From an uncultured Opitutaceae bacterium (GTDB lineage Bacteria > Verrucomicrobiota > Verrucomicrobiia > Opitutales > Opitutaceae), in assembly GCA_951813085.1 (NCBI GenBank), contig OX638348.1, forward strand, positions 1,125,627 through 1,189,626: a stretch of DNA of 64,000 nt, read 5' to 3'. Shown here one piece after another: positions 34,591-43,074 of this stretch. Numbering within the stretch: position 1 is the first letter of the stretch; each line of letters opens with the position of its first letter. Position numbers and translations under genes: made by a program. The notes beneath the pieces are model-generated. The model worked only from the letters and a program-made list of their open reading frames with translations. It was not told the origin of the DNA and did not search any database.

Positions 34591-35609
34591 TGGATAAGGA
34601 CAGATCATTGCTCACTATCTGTCGATTCGGGGGTGAGCATGGCTGGGGACATATAACGCGGTGCTCGGCATTGAACGCTCGCGCCCGCTCAATGGGGTGG
34701 AAGACCGAGCTCGTAACTCCTTCCGAAATTGACAGCATCGATAGAAAATTGATCGAAGCGTTTGAAAATGCTACGCCCGTGGATCGATTTGACGTGGAAT
34801 TGATGTTGGGAGGTCGAGACGAACTGGATGTCGTTTTAATTGATGAGATGTACATTGAGGACGCCTATTATGGTCGAGCGCGAGCTATTATCGATCGATA
34901 TCCGGGGGCCCGACTCGTCGCGATCGACGACATGAGGCAGCGTTCCTTGGATGCGGCCCACATGACGATTAATTCAGAACTTGGTTTGCGTGAAGCGGCC
35001 TATGGTTCCGACATTTCTCTTCTCGGCGAACGATATGCGCTGTTGAGAAAAGGAATTGGTGAACCCATGGCGATAGATACGCCGAATTGGGGGATCTCCA
35101 TTCCAGTCCTCGTCATGATTGGAGGGACAGATCCGCTGGGTTTGACGGACTTGATCCTCGAGGGCCTGCTGAATTTTGAATCGGTATCCTTTGCGCCAAT
35201 CGTAGTCAGTGGAGACGGCAATTGTAGAGCTTCGATTGAAAAGCGCCTCGATCAATTTGAAGTGTCCTTGTATAAGGAAGCTATTGGAGCGAGTGAACTG
35301 TCTGCGTGGATAGGCGCTTGCCAATTCGGAATAATCAGTTGCGGAACATCGGTATTCGAGTTCGCAGCGCGAGACACTCCATTCCTAGGGGTGATTGTCG
35401 TAGACAATCAAGAAGCAGTCGCCGGACAAGTTGGAGCTCTTTGGAATTTGCCGATCGTTTCTGGAAGCGAGATTGTACGGTCGCAATCCATTTTGAACTC
35501 GCCGTTGTCAAGGCTGATAGGGAAATTGAATCGATGGTCGGAAAAATCGTTCGCTGCCGTGGATCTTGATGGAGCCAAGCGCGTCATGGATGCCATCACG
35601 CGTCTTTAG
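34587..35609 (+). CDS. pseG: UDP-2,4-diacetamido-2,4,6-trideoxy-L-altropyranose hydrolase PseG
   Basis: A 340-residue GT-B fold hydrolase that removes UDP in the fourth step of pseudaminic acid synthesis. GGEHGWGHITRCSALNARARSMGWKTEL is the N-terminal PseG motif with the catalytic His; VAIDDMRQRSLDAAHMTIN, VLVMIGGTDPLGLT and IISCGTSVFEFAARDTPFLG are further marks. The start ATG at 34587 overlaps the pseC stop (ATGA), implying coupled translation. Its stop is 14 bp from the convergent pseI stop. Confidence 0.92.
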   Translation: MMDKDRSLLTICRFGGEHGWGHITRCSALNARARSMGWKTELVTPSEIDSIDRKLIEAFENATPVDRFDVELMLGGRDELDVVLIDEMYIEDAYYGRARAIIDRYPGARLVAIDDMRQRSLDAAHMTINSELGLREAAYGSDISLLGERYALLRKGIGEPMAIDTPNWGISIPVLVMIGGTDPLGLTDLILEGLLNFESVSFAPIVVSGDGNCRASIEKRLDQFEVSLYKEAIGASELSAWIGACQFGIISCGTSVFEFAARDTPFLGVIVVDNQEAVAGQVGALWNLPIVSGSEIVRSQSILNSPLSRLIGKLNRWSEKSFAAVDLDGAKRVMDAITRL

Positions 35610-35623
35610 AAAAAGGATACAGT

Positions 35624-36670
35624 TCAATCTCGTACCCAATCTCCCTCTTGAAGAGGTGCATGCTCGTCCAAATCTCTTGAAGCGGTTTTTCCCAGCACCT
35701 CGAGCCAGCGATTCGGTCTCAATCCTAGAGAAGGACGAACTACTTTCAAATTCTCGCACGACAGCGTTTCGCCTTGCTTGATGGGTTTTGAAATATAGAT
35801 CGAGCGCCGAAATCGCTTCTGCTTCGAATCTTGTGAAGCTTCTTCGATCGCCTCAGAGCCGAGAGAGGAATGCACGGTCTTTGTCTGAAGAGCTAGGGCC
35901 GCCAACTCAGCTGGCTCGAGCGAGAACTCAGCATCGATTCCTCCCGCCGCTCGATCGTCGGTGAAGTGTTTCTCTATGACGCGGGCTCCCAATGCGGTCG
36001 CCGCGAGTGAAACTTCGTTGCCGACCGTGTGATCGGACAACCCGATTTCACAATCGTATTGCCAGGCGAGGGCATTCATCGACCGAAGATTGAATCCCTC
36101 CGCAGCGCTTGGGTACTCATTGATGCATTTTAGAAGTACGACTGCAGGGCAACCATTGTGTCGCAAGGCTTGGAGCGCTTCCTGGATCTCAGATGAATTC
36201 GCCATTCCAACGCTTATAATGACTGGTTTTCCGGTTGCGGCGATTCGTTGCAGAAGCGGAATGTGGGTCGCTTCAAACGAAGATACCTTGTAAACTTCCG
36301 GGTCAATCGCATCTTCAAGGAAGTCAACGGCCGCTTCATCGAATGGCGTGCTAAAGAGAGGTAAACCTAGTTGTTTGGCGAACTCATGAAGAGGCTTGTG
36401 CCAATCGTAGGGCGTGGCGGCTTTTTCATAGAGGTCGTGCAGCGAGTAGCCTTTCCAAAGCCCTTCGGTTACCATGAACTCAGGGTTTCGGGAGGGTAGG
36501 GTCAGGCTGTCAGCAGTATAGGTCTGGAGCTTGATTGCGTCGGCTCCATTTGTCGCTGCCAGCTCAATCAGGCGTTTAGCGGTATCGAAATCTTGATGAT
36601 GGTTTCCCGATAGCTCCGCAACAATAAGCGGCGGCTTAGCGTGATCGCGAATATGGTCGATCAAACTCAT
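35624..36670 (-). CDS. pseI: pseudaminic acid synthase PseI
   Basis: A 348-residue NeuB-family enzyme that condenses the 6-deoxy-hexose with phosphoenolpyruvate to pseudaminic acid. The TIM barrel (IVAELSGNHHQDFDTAKRLI, DAIKLQTYTADSLTL, STPFDEAAVDFL, IGLSDHTVGNEVSLAATALGARVIEKHF) and the C-terminal SAF domain (RRSIYISKPIKQGETLSCENLKVVRP) are complete. It is 9 bp after pseB, so pseB-pseI is one minus-strand unit facing pseC-pseG. Confidence 0.95.
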   Translation of the reverse strand: MSLIDHIRDHAKPPLIVAELSGNHHQDFDTAKRLIELAATNGADAIKLQTYTADSLTLPSRNPEFMVTEGLWKGYSLHDLYEKAATPYDWHKPLHEFAKQLGLPLFSTPFDEAAVDFLEDAIDPEVYKVSSFEATHIPLLQRIAATGKPVIISVGMANSSEIQEALQALRHNGCPAVVLLKCINEYPSAAEGFNLRSMNALAWQYDCEIGLSDHTVGNEVSLAATALGARVIEKHFTDDRAAGGIDAEFSLEPAELAALALQTKTVHSSLGSEAIEEASQDSKQKRFRRSIYISKPIKQGETLSCENLKVVRPSLGLRPNRWLEVLGKTASRDLDEHAPLQEGDWVRD

Positions 36671-36679
36671 AGATGACGC

Positions 36680-37675
36680 TTAGATTACTTCAGTATTCCT
36701 GAACGTTTCTACAAGCCCGGTGAGATCTTCGACGCTAAGCTGGTTGGGGTTATCGAGGCTATTGTATCCAAAACCTTCCTTACATATGTCGCCCTTGTAG
36801 TGTTCGCTGTTGTAGGTCCAATAGGGGTTCGATGGATGAATGATGTAGCGATCCTCCTGTTCGGTCGTATGGTGGGCCTCGTCCGCCGGGATTAAGGCTT
36901 CATGCAGTTTCTCTCCGGGCCGCAGACCGATAATCTTGACGGGGCAATCAGGGGCGATGGCATTGGCGAGATTGCCAATTGAGCAGCTTGGAAGCTTTGG
37001 GATGAATATTTCACCACCCATCATGTCGTTCAGAGAGCGCAAGGCAAAGGATACGCCATCTTCGATGGAAATAATAAAACGTGTCATTTCCGGCTTCGTT
37101 ATGGTAATTAGTCCGTTCTCCTTTTGCTTTAAGAAAATTGGAATGACAGAGCCTCTGCTGCCAATAACGTTCCCGTAGCGAACGACGGAAAAACGCGTAT
37201 CGATTTTTCCACTATAGCTATTGCCTGCGATGAATATCTTGTCGGAACAGAGTTTGGTCGCTCCGTAGAGATTGATTGGATTGACCGCTTTGTCGGTGCT
37301 TAGAGCAATTACGCGTTGAACATCGGTAGCGATCGCAGCATCCACGACATTCATCGCTCCATTGATATTCGTTTTAATAAATTCATGCGGATTGTATTCG
37401 GCAGCGGTGACTTGCTTGAGAGCTGCGGCGTGAATTACGTAGTCCACGCCTGCCATCGCGCGCTCGAGCCGTGGCATGTCTCTGACATCTCCAATGAAGA
37501 ATCGAATACGCTCCGATGAAAATACCGAATGGGAGGCCATTTCCGACTGCTTCAGCTCATCGCGTGAAAAGATGATCACTTTCTCGGGGTTGAAGCGTGT
37601 CAGTATCTCCTGGCAACAGCGTTTTCCAAAGGAACCGGTTCCGCCGGTGATCATTATGGTTTTCCCGTTTAGCAT
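36680..37675 (-). CDS. pseB: UDP-GlcNAc 4,6-dehydratase (inverting) PseB
   Basis: A 331-residue short-chain dehydrogenase/reductase, first step of pseudaminic acid synthesis. GGTGSFGKRC binds NADP; VIHAAALKQVTAAEYNP is the PseB active-site block; YGATKLCSDKIF has the catalytic Tyr and Lys. Full length. A sigma-28-like promoter lies 290 bp upstream at 37964-37989, which would tie sugar supply to flagellin expression. Divergent from the sigma-54 regulator gene. Confidence 0.95.
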   Translation of the reverse strand: MLNGKTIMITGGTGSFGKRCCQEILTRFNPEKVIIFSRDELKQSEMASHSVFSSERIRFFIGDVRDMPRLERAMAGVDYVIHAAALKQVTAAEYNPHEFIKTNINGAMNVVDAAIATDVQRVIALSTDKAVNPINLYGATKLCSDKIFIAGNSYSGKIDTRFSVVRYGNVIGSRGSVIPIFLKQKENGLITITKPEMTRFIISIEDGVSFALRSLNDMMGGEIFIPKLPSCSIGNLANAIAPDCPVKIIGLRPGEKLHEALIPADEAHHTTEQEDRYIIHPSNPYWTYNSEHYKGDICKEGFGYNSLDNPNQLSVEDLTGLVETFRNTEVI

Positions 37676-37689
37676 GAATTATTCGTGAA

Positions 37690-37963
37690 ATGTGTAGGAA
37701 AGGTTTGGCTTTGTAAACCCGCTTAATTCGAGCGAAGTCTAGGCTAAGGAGCGCATCGAGTTTGGATACGATCAGGCCGCTTGTTGGATTCCTTCGCTAG
37801 CGATAGCGTGTATTGAGAGGTTAAGGGCCTTAGATTGAGCCTATTTTTACAAAAACATGCTTCGATTTTGTTTCAATCTTTCACTTTGGCGCTAGGTTAA
37901 TCGAGTCCGCCTTCCTTCAATTCCAGGCTGGCGTATCCAATAAGATAACCCGCAAACCAAAGA
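37690..37963. other. divergent intergenic region pseB / sigma-54 regulator
   Basis: No gene. Part of the 313-bp gap between the two divergent starts; most of it would be the 5' leader of pseB if the candidate promoter at 37964-37989 is used. I see no strong sigma-54 element (GG-N10-GC) for either gene. Confidence 0.45.
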
Positions 37964-37989
37964 TTATCGGAGCTTAAGCTATCAGTTTA
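37964..37989 (-). promoter_or_regulatory. sigma-28-like promoter for pseB-pseI
   Basis: On the minus strand TAAA (37989-37986), 14 bp, then TCCGATAA (37971-37964), which matches seven of eight bases of the sigma-28 -10 GCCGATAA. Spacing equals that before flagellin 2. It overlaps the start codon of the divergent response regulator, so the two could interfere. Confidence 0.6.
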
Positions 37990-39475
37990 TGACCGTGGAA
38001 CGAATACTCATTCTCGATGATGTAGAAAGGCGCTCGAGGAGCAGTTGCGCCGCAAGCGGCTTTCAGTATGCAGCGTATCTACTCTCAAGGAAGCCGAAGA
38101 TCATCTTCAGAAAGACGAGTTTGATTTGCTCTTCGTAGACGTGCATCTTCCTGACGGGAATGGGACTGAGCTGCTGGACCGGATCGCTACGATGCCGGAC
38201 CCGCCGCTTGTTGTAATTATAACCGGTAACGGTACAGTGGAATCCGCGGTCGAATGCATGCGCTCCGGCGCATTCGACTACATTATAAAGCCCTTTTCGG
38301 CTTCGCAAATCGATGTGCTGATGAAGAAGGCGAAGGACTATCGGCAACTGGTTAAAGTGAATCAGTTTTTTGCGAAAGAGAGCGTTGAAGGGGAGGAACC
38401 AATTGGGAAGAGCGCAACGATCCAGCAATTGCGCAATATGGTGGCAAAGGTCGCCCCGACGGAAGCGACCGTGCTTATCAATGGCGAGAATGGCACAGGT
38501 AAGGAACTCGTGGCGAACGAGCTCTATCGAATGAGCGCTCGCAAGAACGCGCCCTTTATTAAGGTGAATTGCGCAGCGATTTCCGAGACCTTGATTGAAA
38601 GCGAATTCTTCGGCCACGAGAAAGGGGCCTACACGGGAGCGATGCAGCGTCGCGAAGGCCGCTTTGAATTGGCGGATGGCGGTACGATATTGCTGGATGA
38701 GATTAGCGAGATTTCGCCGAAGGTTCAGGCTAAGCTATTGCGGGTTCTTCAGGAGCGCGAATTTGAACGCGTTGGGGGAAACAAGACGATCAAGGTAGAT
38801 GTACGCGTAATTGCTACAACCAATCGCGATCTTATGAAGTCGGTTGAGAATGGAGATTTTCGACAAGATCTCTACTACCGATTGAATGTATTCCCTATTC
38901 AAGTACCGCCGCTTCGGGCCCGGCCCGGCGACGTCGTATTACTGGCCAAGACCTTCGCCCAAAAATTTGCCCGAAAGCATGGGATTAAGCTATTGGGATT
39001 CGAGGATGACGCGTCGCAATCGCTAGCGTCGCATACCTGGCCCGGAAACGTGCGTGAATTGCAGAATACAATCGAGCGGGCAGTGATATTGAGTGAACCG
39101 GGATCAAAGATTTCGTCGCTGTCGCTAGGATTGGCTCCTATGATGGCGAATGTGAGCGCTCCCCCCGTTGCTGCGAGCGTTCCTGAACCTGTTGGCGCAG
39201 GCGCGAACGGGTACGCCTCTTCGGGGCCCACTGAATTCGCATCTGTGTCGAATCCGGATCTGGGCGTGTCGGAATCAGGCATGCAGGAAGCCTTTGGCGA
39301 TCCGGAGCCCCTGCCCTTGGATCAGATCGAAAAGCGGCATATACTCAGTACCTTGGAAGCCACTGACGGTAACCGTACCCATGCGGCGAAAATTCTGGGA
39401 ATTAGCATCCGAACGCTTCGCAACAAACTGGCCCTCTACCGAACGGACGGCGAGTTCATCCCAGGCGAAGATTAG
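37989..39475 (+). CDS. sigma-54-dependent response regulator (NtrC/FlgR type), frameshift near start
   Basis: The receiver domain starts at ATG 37989 (MTVERILILDD) but leaves frame at an AAA run (38026-38028). One more A gives LDDVEKALEEQLRRKRLSVCSVSTLKEAEDHL and a 495-residue protein. The rest is intact: phospho-acceptor Asp in LLFVDVHLPDG, a AAA+ domain with Walker A GENGTGKE, the sigma-54 contact loop GAYTGA, Walker B GGTILLDEIS, arginine fingers, and a Fis-type helix-turn-helix (NRTHAAKILGISIRTLRNKL). Likely a master regulator of middle flagellar genes. No cognate kinase is adjacent. Confidence 0.88.
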
Positions 39476-39581
39476 TAGGCTTTGTCAGTCGATTGGGACC
39501 GTTTCGCCTTAGGTTGAGACCTTTCCGGGTCTTCAGAGGGATATTCGCGCATTTTTGACTGCTCGAATCCAGAATTCTACC

Positions 39582-39608
39582 TAAACCTTTTGGGATAGGG
39601 AACGATAT
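39582..39608 (+). promoter_or_regulatory. sigma-28-like promoter for the cheX operon
   Basis: TAAA (39582-39585), 15 bp, then AACGATAT (39601-39608), five of eight matches to GCCGATAA. It ends 30 bp before the cheX start, a natural distance for a promoter. Confidence 0.45.
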
Positions 39609-39637
39609 AGAATCTGAAGCTGCGAACAAACGATTCG

Positions 39638-40172
39638 ATGCAACAGACATTTCCCATATCAGACCTGGAATTGGAAGCTCTCGCCACACGAGCGGTGAGC
39701 AACGTATATTCCATGATGTTGCAAAAGGATCCTGATTCCGTGACGACCAATCTGATCGAAGGATCGGATGGAGGCGGATCCGCAATGCTCTCGGTTGATC
39801 CCTCTGAAACGCTTATAGCAGGCTCTGTTGGCTTCATTGGAAAGCTAAAGGGAGTTATCTATATTTTCATGGGGCTGTCCCTTGCGGAGAAAATTACCGC
39901 GAATCTCTTAGGCCTTGAGCCGCATAAGATCGAGGAAGAGGGCAATGAGACGGTAAACGATGCCATTGGCGAGCTGACGAATATCATCGCGGGCGCCTTC
40001 AAAACCGATCTCAGCAACAAGGGCTGTGAATGCCGGATGACCATTCCTTCGATCTTGAGAGGGAGCAACTACTCGATCGAATCAACAAGACACAGCCCAG
40101 AGGCGAATTTTTAAGATCAATTGCGACGGAAACTCGTTCGTGATCGATATCCTGATGGAAGAAGAACTCTAA
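39638..40172 (+). CDS. cheX: CheX-like chemotaxis phosphatase, frameshift near C-terminus
   Basis: The frame as given ends at 40114 (158 residues). Removing one T from the T5 run at 40108-40112 continues it as PEANFKINCDGNSFVIDILMEEEL to a TAA at 40170-40172, 177 residues, which restores the last beta strand of the CheX fold. The family motif ETVNDAIGELTNIIAGAFKTDL carries the ExxN phosphatase residues (E-L-T-N). CheX dephosphorylates CheY-like receivers; two such receivers follow 13 bp downstream. Confidence 0.82.
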
Positions 40173-40185
40173 TTTCATAGAAGCC

Positions 40186-40991
40186 ATGCGAATAAAAGTC
40201 CTAGCAGTTGATGACTCAAAAACGGTGCGAATCATCGTAAAGAAAGCTTTCAAATCCTTCGATTGCGATGTGGTGGAAGCTCAGAATGGAGTGGAAGGTC
40301 TTGCGCTCGCAGCTAAGGAGTCGCCCGACATAATCTTGCTGGACATTGCGATGCCCGTTATGGACGGCGTGGAAATGCTCACGAAGCTGAAATCGGATCC
40401 TAGTCTGAAGTCGATCCCCGTTATCATGCTTACTGCTGAAGCTGGGCGAGAAAACGTGATGAAGATCGCAAAGATTGGCGTGCGGGACTATATCGTAAAG
40501 CCGTTTAAGGAGGAGGTACTCGTCGATAAGGTGAGCCGCATAGTCGACCTGCGACCTGCGGGAGACTCCGCTCCTGTCCAAAAAAGATCGACGATCCCAT
40601 CGACCTGCTCGTGGTGGAAGACGAGCCTGCCATTGTTGATCAAATAAAAAACGGATTGGCCCATACCCAGTGGAATATAAACGGGGTTTCCTCTACCGGA
40701 GAGGCGATCGACTATTGCCAAAGCAACATTCCTGACTGCTTGATAATTAGCCTGTCTCTGCCTGATGACGCGGCCATAACGCTCTACCGCATCATACGCT
40801 CGAATGCGAAGACGAAGTACGTTCCGATTTTCGGGATGTCCGTGAAAACGGAAATGGAAGAGCAACAACGCGCTCAGCATGCAGGATTCACGACGATCAT
40901 CACTAAGCCGATCGATTTCGACGAGGTCGAATCCAAGGTAGCGAAAGCCGTTAATCTGGATTCATCTGGAAAGTACTTCGAAATTGGCTAA
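40186..40991 (+). pseudogene. double-receiver response regulator, split by a frameshift
   Basis: The first frame (40186-40647) is a CheY-like receiver: VDDSK acidic pair, acceptor Asp in IILLDIAMPVMDG, MLTAEAG switch Thr and KPF lysine. After PVQ it breaks at the A6 run 40580-40585. Adding one A gives QKKIDDPIDLLVVEDEPAIVDQ, leading into a second receiver (40611-40991) with the acidic pair EDE but with LIISLSLPDD where the acceptor Asp should be; that domain probably is not phosphorylated. Repaired length is 268 residues. Two receivers, one active and one degenerate, sit between CheX and a STAS-like protein, suggesting a dedicated output circuit. Confidence 0.85.
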
Positions 40992-40997
40992 GGATTC

Positions 40998-41306
40998 ATG
41001 ACCGTAAAGCTTCCGAGCAAATGCCATACCTCGGCAGTTAACGAGCTCAGCGCCTATTTTAAGACGAAAACCTGCGAAGCCGTGGACTATGGAATCTCGA
41101 ATGTCATTTTCGATACGCAGGAAGTTCAGCAGCTGAATCTAGAAGTAGTTAAGCTGCTTCTGCAGTCGATGCGCGTTTGTCAGGAGCTTAGCTTGAAGTA
41201 CGCGTTGGCAGGTAAGCCGAGCATCATCGAAGAAAGCCGAAAATTCGAGGAGTCTAAGAATTGGGTATTCAGCGAATCTATCGAGGAAGCTAAGACGACT
41301 TTCTAG
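40998..41306 (+). CDS. STAS-like single-domain protein
   Basis: A 102-residue protein with STAS-domain character: LPSKCHTSAVNELSAYFKTKT, SNVIFDTQEVQQLNLEVVKLLLQSMRVC, and LKYALAGKPSIIEE reproduce the strand-helix order and the 'D-x-x-x-V-x-x-x-x-L' core, though the usual phospho-Ser after Asp is not obvious. STAS proteins act as anti-anti-sigma or localisation modules. It ends the cheX operon, 6 bp after the double receiver and 24 bp before a terminator. Confidence 0.6.
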   Translation: MTVKLPSKCHTSAVNELSAYFKTKTCEAVDYGISNVIFDTQEVQQLNLEVVKLLLQSMRVCQELSLKYALAGKPSIIEESRKFEESKNWVFSESIEEAKTTF

Positions 41307-41330
41307 ATTCCCAGCGAAATATTTCAATGG

Positions 41331-41357
41331 AACCCGGTCTCAGAGAGGCTGGGTTTT
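41331..41357 (+). terminator. terminator of the cheX / receiver / STAS operon
   Basis: An 11-bp stem with two G-T pairs (arms 41331-41341 and 41345-41355, loop AGA) followed by TTTT. It lies 24 bp after the STAS stop and before the convergent glnS. Confidence 0.85.
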
Positions 41358-41375
41358 ATTCAAATACTGGATACT

Positions 41376-43046
41376 CTATTTTTTCTGCTTCTTTCCCCAG
41401 CTGTCTCGCAATCCTACTGTGCAATTGAAAACGATCGAGTCTGGAGTGGAATCTGGATCTACCGCATAGTAGCCTTTTCGCTCGAATTGGAATCGATCGC
41501 CATGCATGGCATTGGCGAGCTCTGGTTCCCCATAGGCCCGCTTTATCTGCTCCGAATCTAAATTTAGATTGTCTATGAATGTCTGGCCTTCTTCAACCTC
41601 TTCCGGATTGGGCTTGGTGAATGGCTGTTCGTAAACCCGAACCTCCAAGGGAGCATTTTCGCTCGCGCTGACCCAATGTATGGTTCCCTTAACCTTGCGG
41701 CCATCGGGCGTGGATCCTCCTCGGGATTCAGGATCGAATGTTGCTTGAATTTCAGAGACTTCTCCGGACTCGTTTTTTGTGAATCCCGTGCAGGTAATGT
41801 AGCAAGCGTAGCGCAAGCGGACTTCTCTGCCGGGACCGAGTCGGAAGAACTTCTTTGGAGGCTCTTCCATGAAATCGTCGCGTTCGATATAGATTTCTCG
41901 AGTAAGACCGACTTTTCGAACGCCTAGATCAGGGTTGCCCGGATGGTTGGGGCCTTCGAACCATTCAATTTCATTCTCTGGAAAATTTTCGATTACGACC
42001 TTGATTGGATCGAGGACGGCCATGCGACGCAACGCTTTCTCTTCCAAGTCCTGGCGGATGCAGTATTCGAGTAGGGAATACTCGTTGACGCGCTCGCGTT
42101 TTGCAACACCGGCACGGTAGCAAAACTCGTTGAGCGCTTCCGGTGTATAGCCACGTCTACGGAATCCGGATACTGTTGGCATTCTCGGATCGTCCCATCC
42201 ACGAACGTGACCTTCCGTTACCAATTGAAGCAGCTTGCGCTTGCTCGTCAAAACGTACTCGACATTCAAGCGGGCAAATTCGATTTGCCGTGGATTGCTC
42301 GGGACGGGCAGCTTTTCCAGGAACCACTCGTAAAGAGGACGGTGAAATTCGAATTCGAGCGAACAAAGGCTGTGGGTGATTCCCTCGATGGCATCGCTTT
42401 GGCCGTGGGTGAAGTCATAGGAAGGATATATTTTCCATTTGTCGCCCGTGCGATGATGATTGGCATGGATGATGCGATAGAGCACTGGATCCCGCAAATT
42501 CAGGTTTGGATGGCTCATATCGATCTTGGCTCTAAGGACGCGCTCTCCCTCATCGAATTCGCCCTCCTTCATGCGGGCGAATAGATCGAGGTTTTCCTCG
42601 ATAGGTCTTTCGCGATAGGGAGAATTCTCCCCTGGCTCCGTTAAGCTGCCTCTCAAGCGCCGCATTTCATCGGGCGGAAGGTCGTCTACGTACGCGAGAC
42701 CTTTGTTGATTAGGACGATAGCCCAATCGTATAGCTGATCGAAGTAGTCAGATGCGAAAAAGAGATGCTCTCCCCAATCCGCCCCTAGCCACTTTACGTC
42801 ATTCTTGATCGCCTCAACGTATTCAGTTTCTTCTTTCGCAGGATTGGTGTCGTCGAATCTAAGATTGAATTGTCCATCGTAGTCTTTCGCTATGCTTGAA
42901 GATACTTGAATCGCGAATGCATGCCCAATATGCAGGTAGCCATTTGGCTCTGGCGGAAATCGCGTTACGATAGGGGCCTGAGGATTTTCCTCTCGATAGG
43001 CATCAATAATATCGCGAATGAAGTTTGATGGAGTTTCGTCGGTCAT
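41376..43046 (-). CDS. glnS: glutaminyl-tRNA synthetase
   Basis: A complete 556-residue class I synthetase. RFPPEPNGYLHIGHAFAIQ has the HIGH motif, the YVLTSKRKLLQLV segment is the KMSKS equivalent, and the C-terminal double beta-barrel anticodon domain (PEEVEEGQTFIDNLNLDSEQIKRAYGEPELANAM) is present. A dedicated GlnRS means glutamine need not be made on tRNA by GatCAB. It lies 28 bp downstream of gltX, same strand, so the two sister enzymes are co-transcribed. Confidence 0.97.
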   Translation of the reverse strand: MTDETPSNFIRDIIDAYREENPQAPIVTRFPPEPNGYLHIGHAFAIQVSSSIAKDYDGQFNLRFDDTNPAKEETEYVEAIKNDVKWLGADWGEHLFFASDYFDQLYDWAIVLINKGLAYVDDLPPDEMRRLRGSLTEPGENSPYRERPIEENLDLFARMKEGEFDEGERVLRAKIDMSHPNLNLRDPVLYRIIHANHHRTGDKWKIYPSYDFTHGQSDAIEGITHSLCSLEFEFHRPLYEWFLEKLPVPSNPRQIEFARLNVEYVLTSKRKLLQLVTEGHVRGWDDPRMPTVSGFRRRGYTPEALNEFCYRAGVAKRERVNEYSLLEYCIRQDLEEKALRRMAVLDPIKVVIENFPENEIEWFEGPNHPGNPDLGVRKVGLTREIYIERDDFMEEPPKKFFRLGPGREVRLRYACYITCTGFTKNESGEVSEIQATFDPESRGGSTPDGRKVKGTIHWVSASENAPLEVRVYEQPFTKPNPEEVEEGQTFIDNLNLDSEQIKRAYGEPELANAMHGDRFQFERKGYYAVDPDSTPDSIVFNCTVGLRDSWGKKQKK

Positions 43047-43074
43047 CGATAGGGTTTTTTCTGTTGAACGCGGA

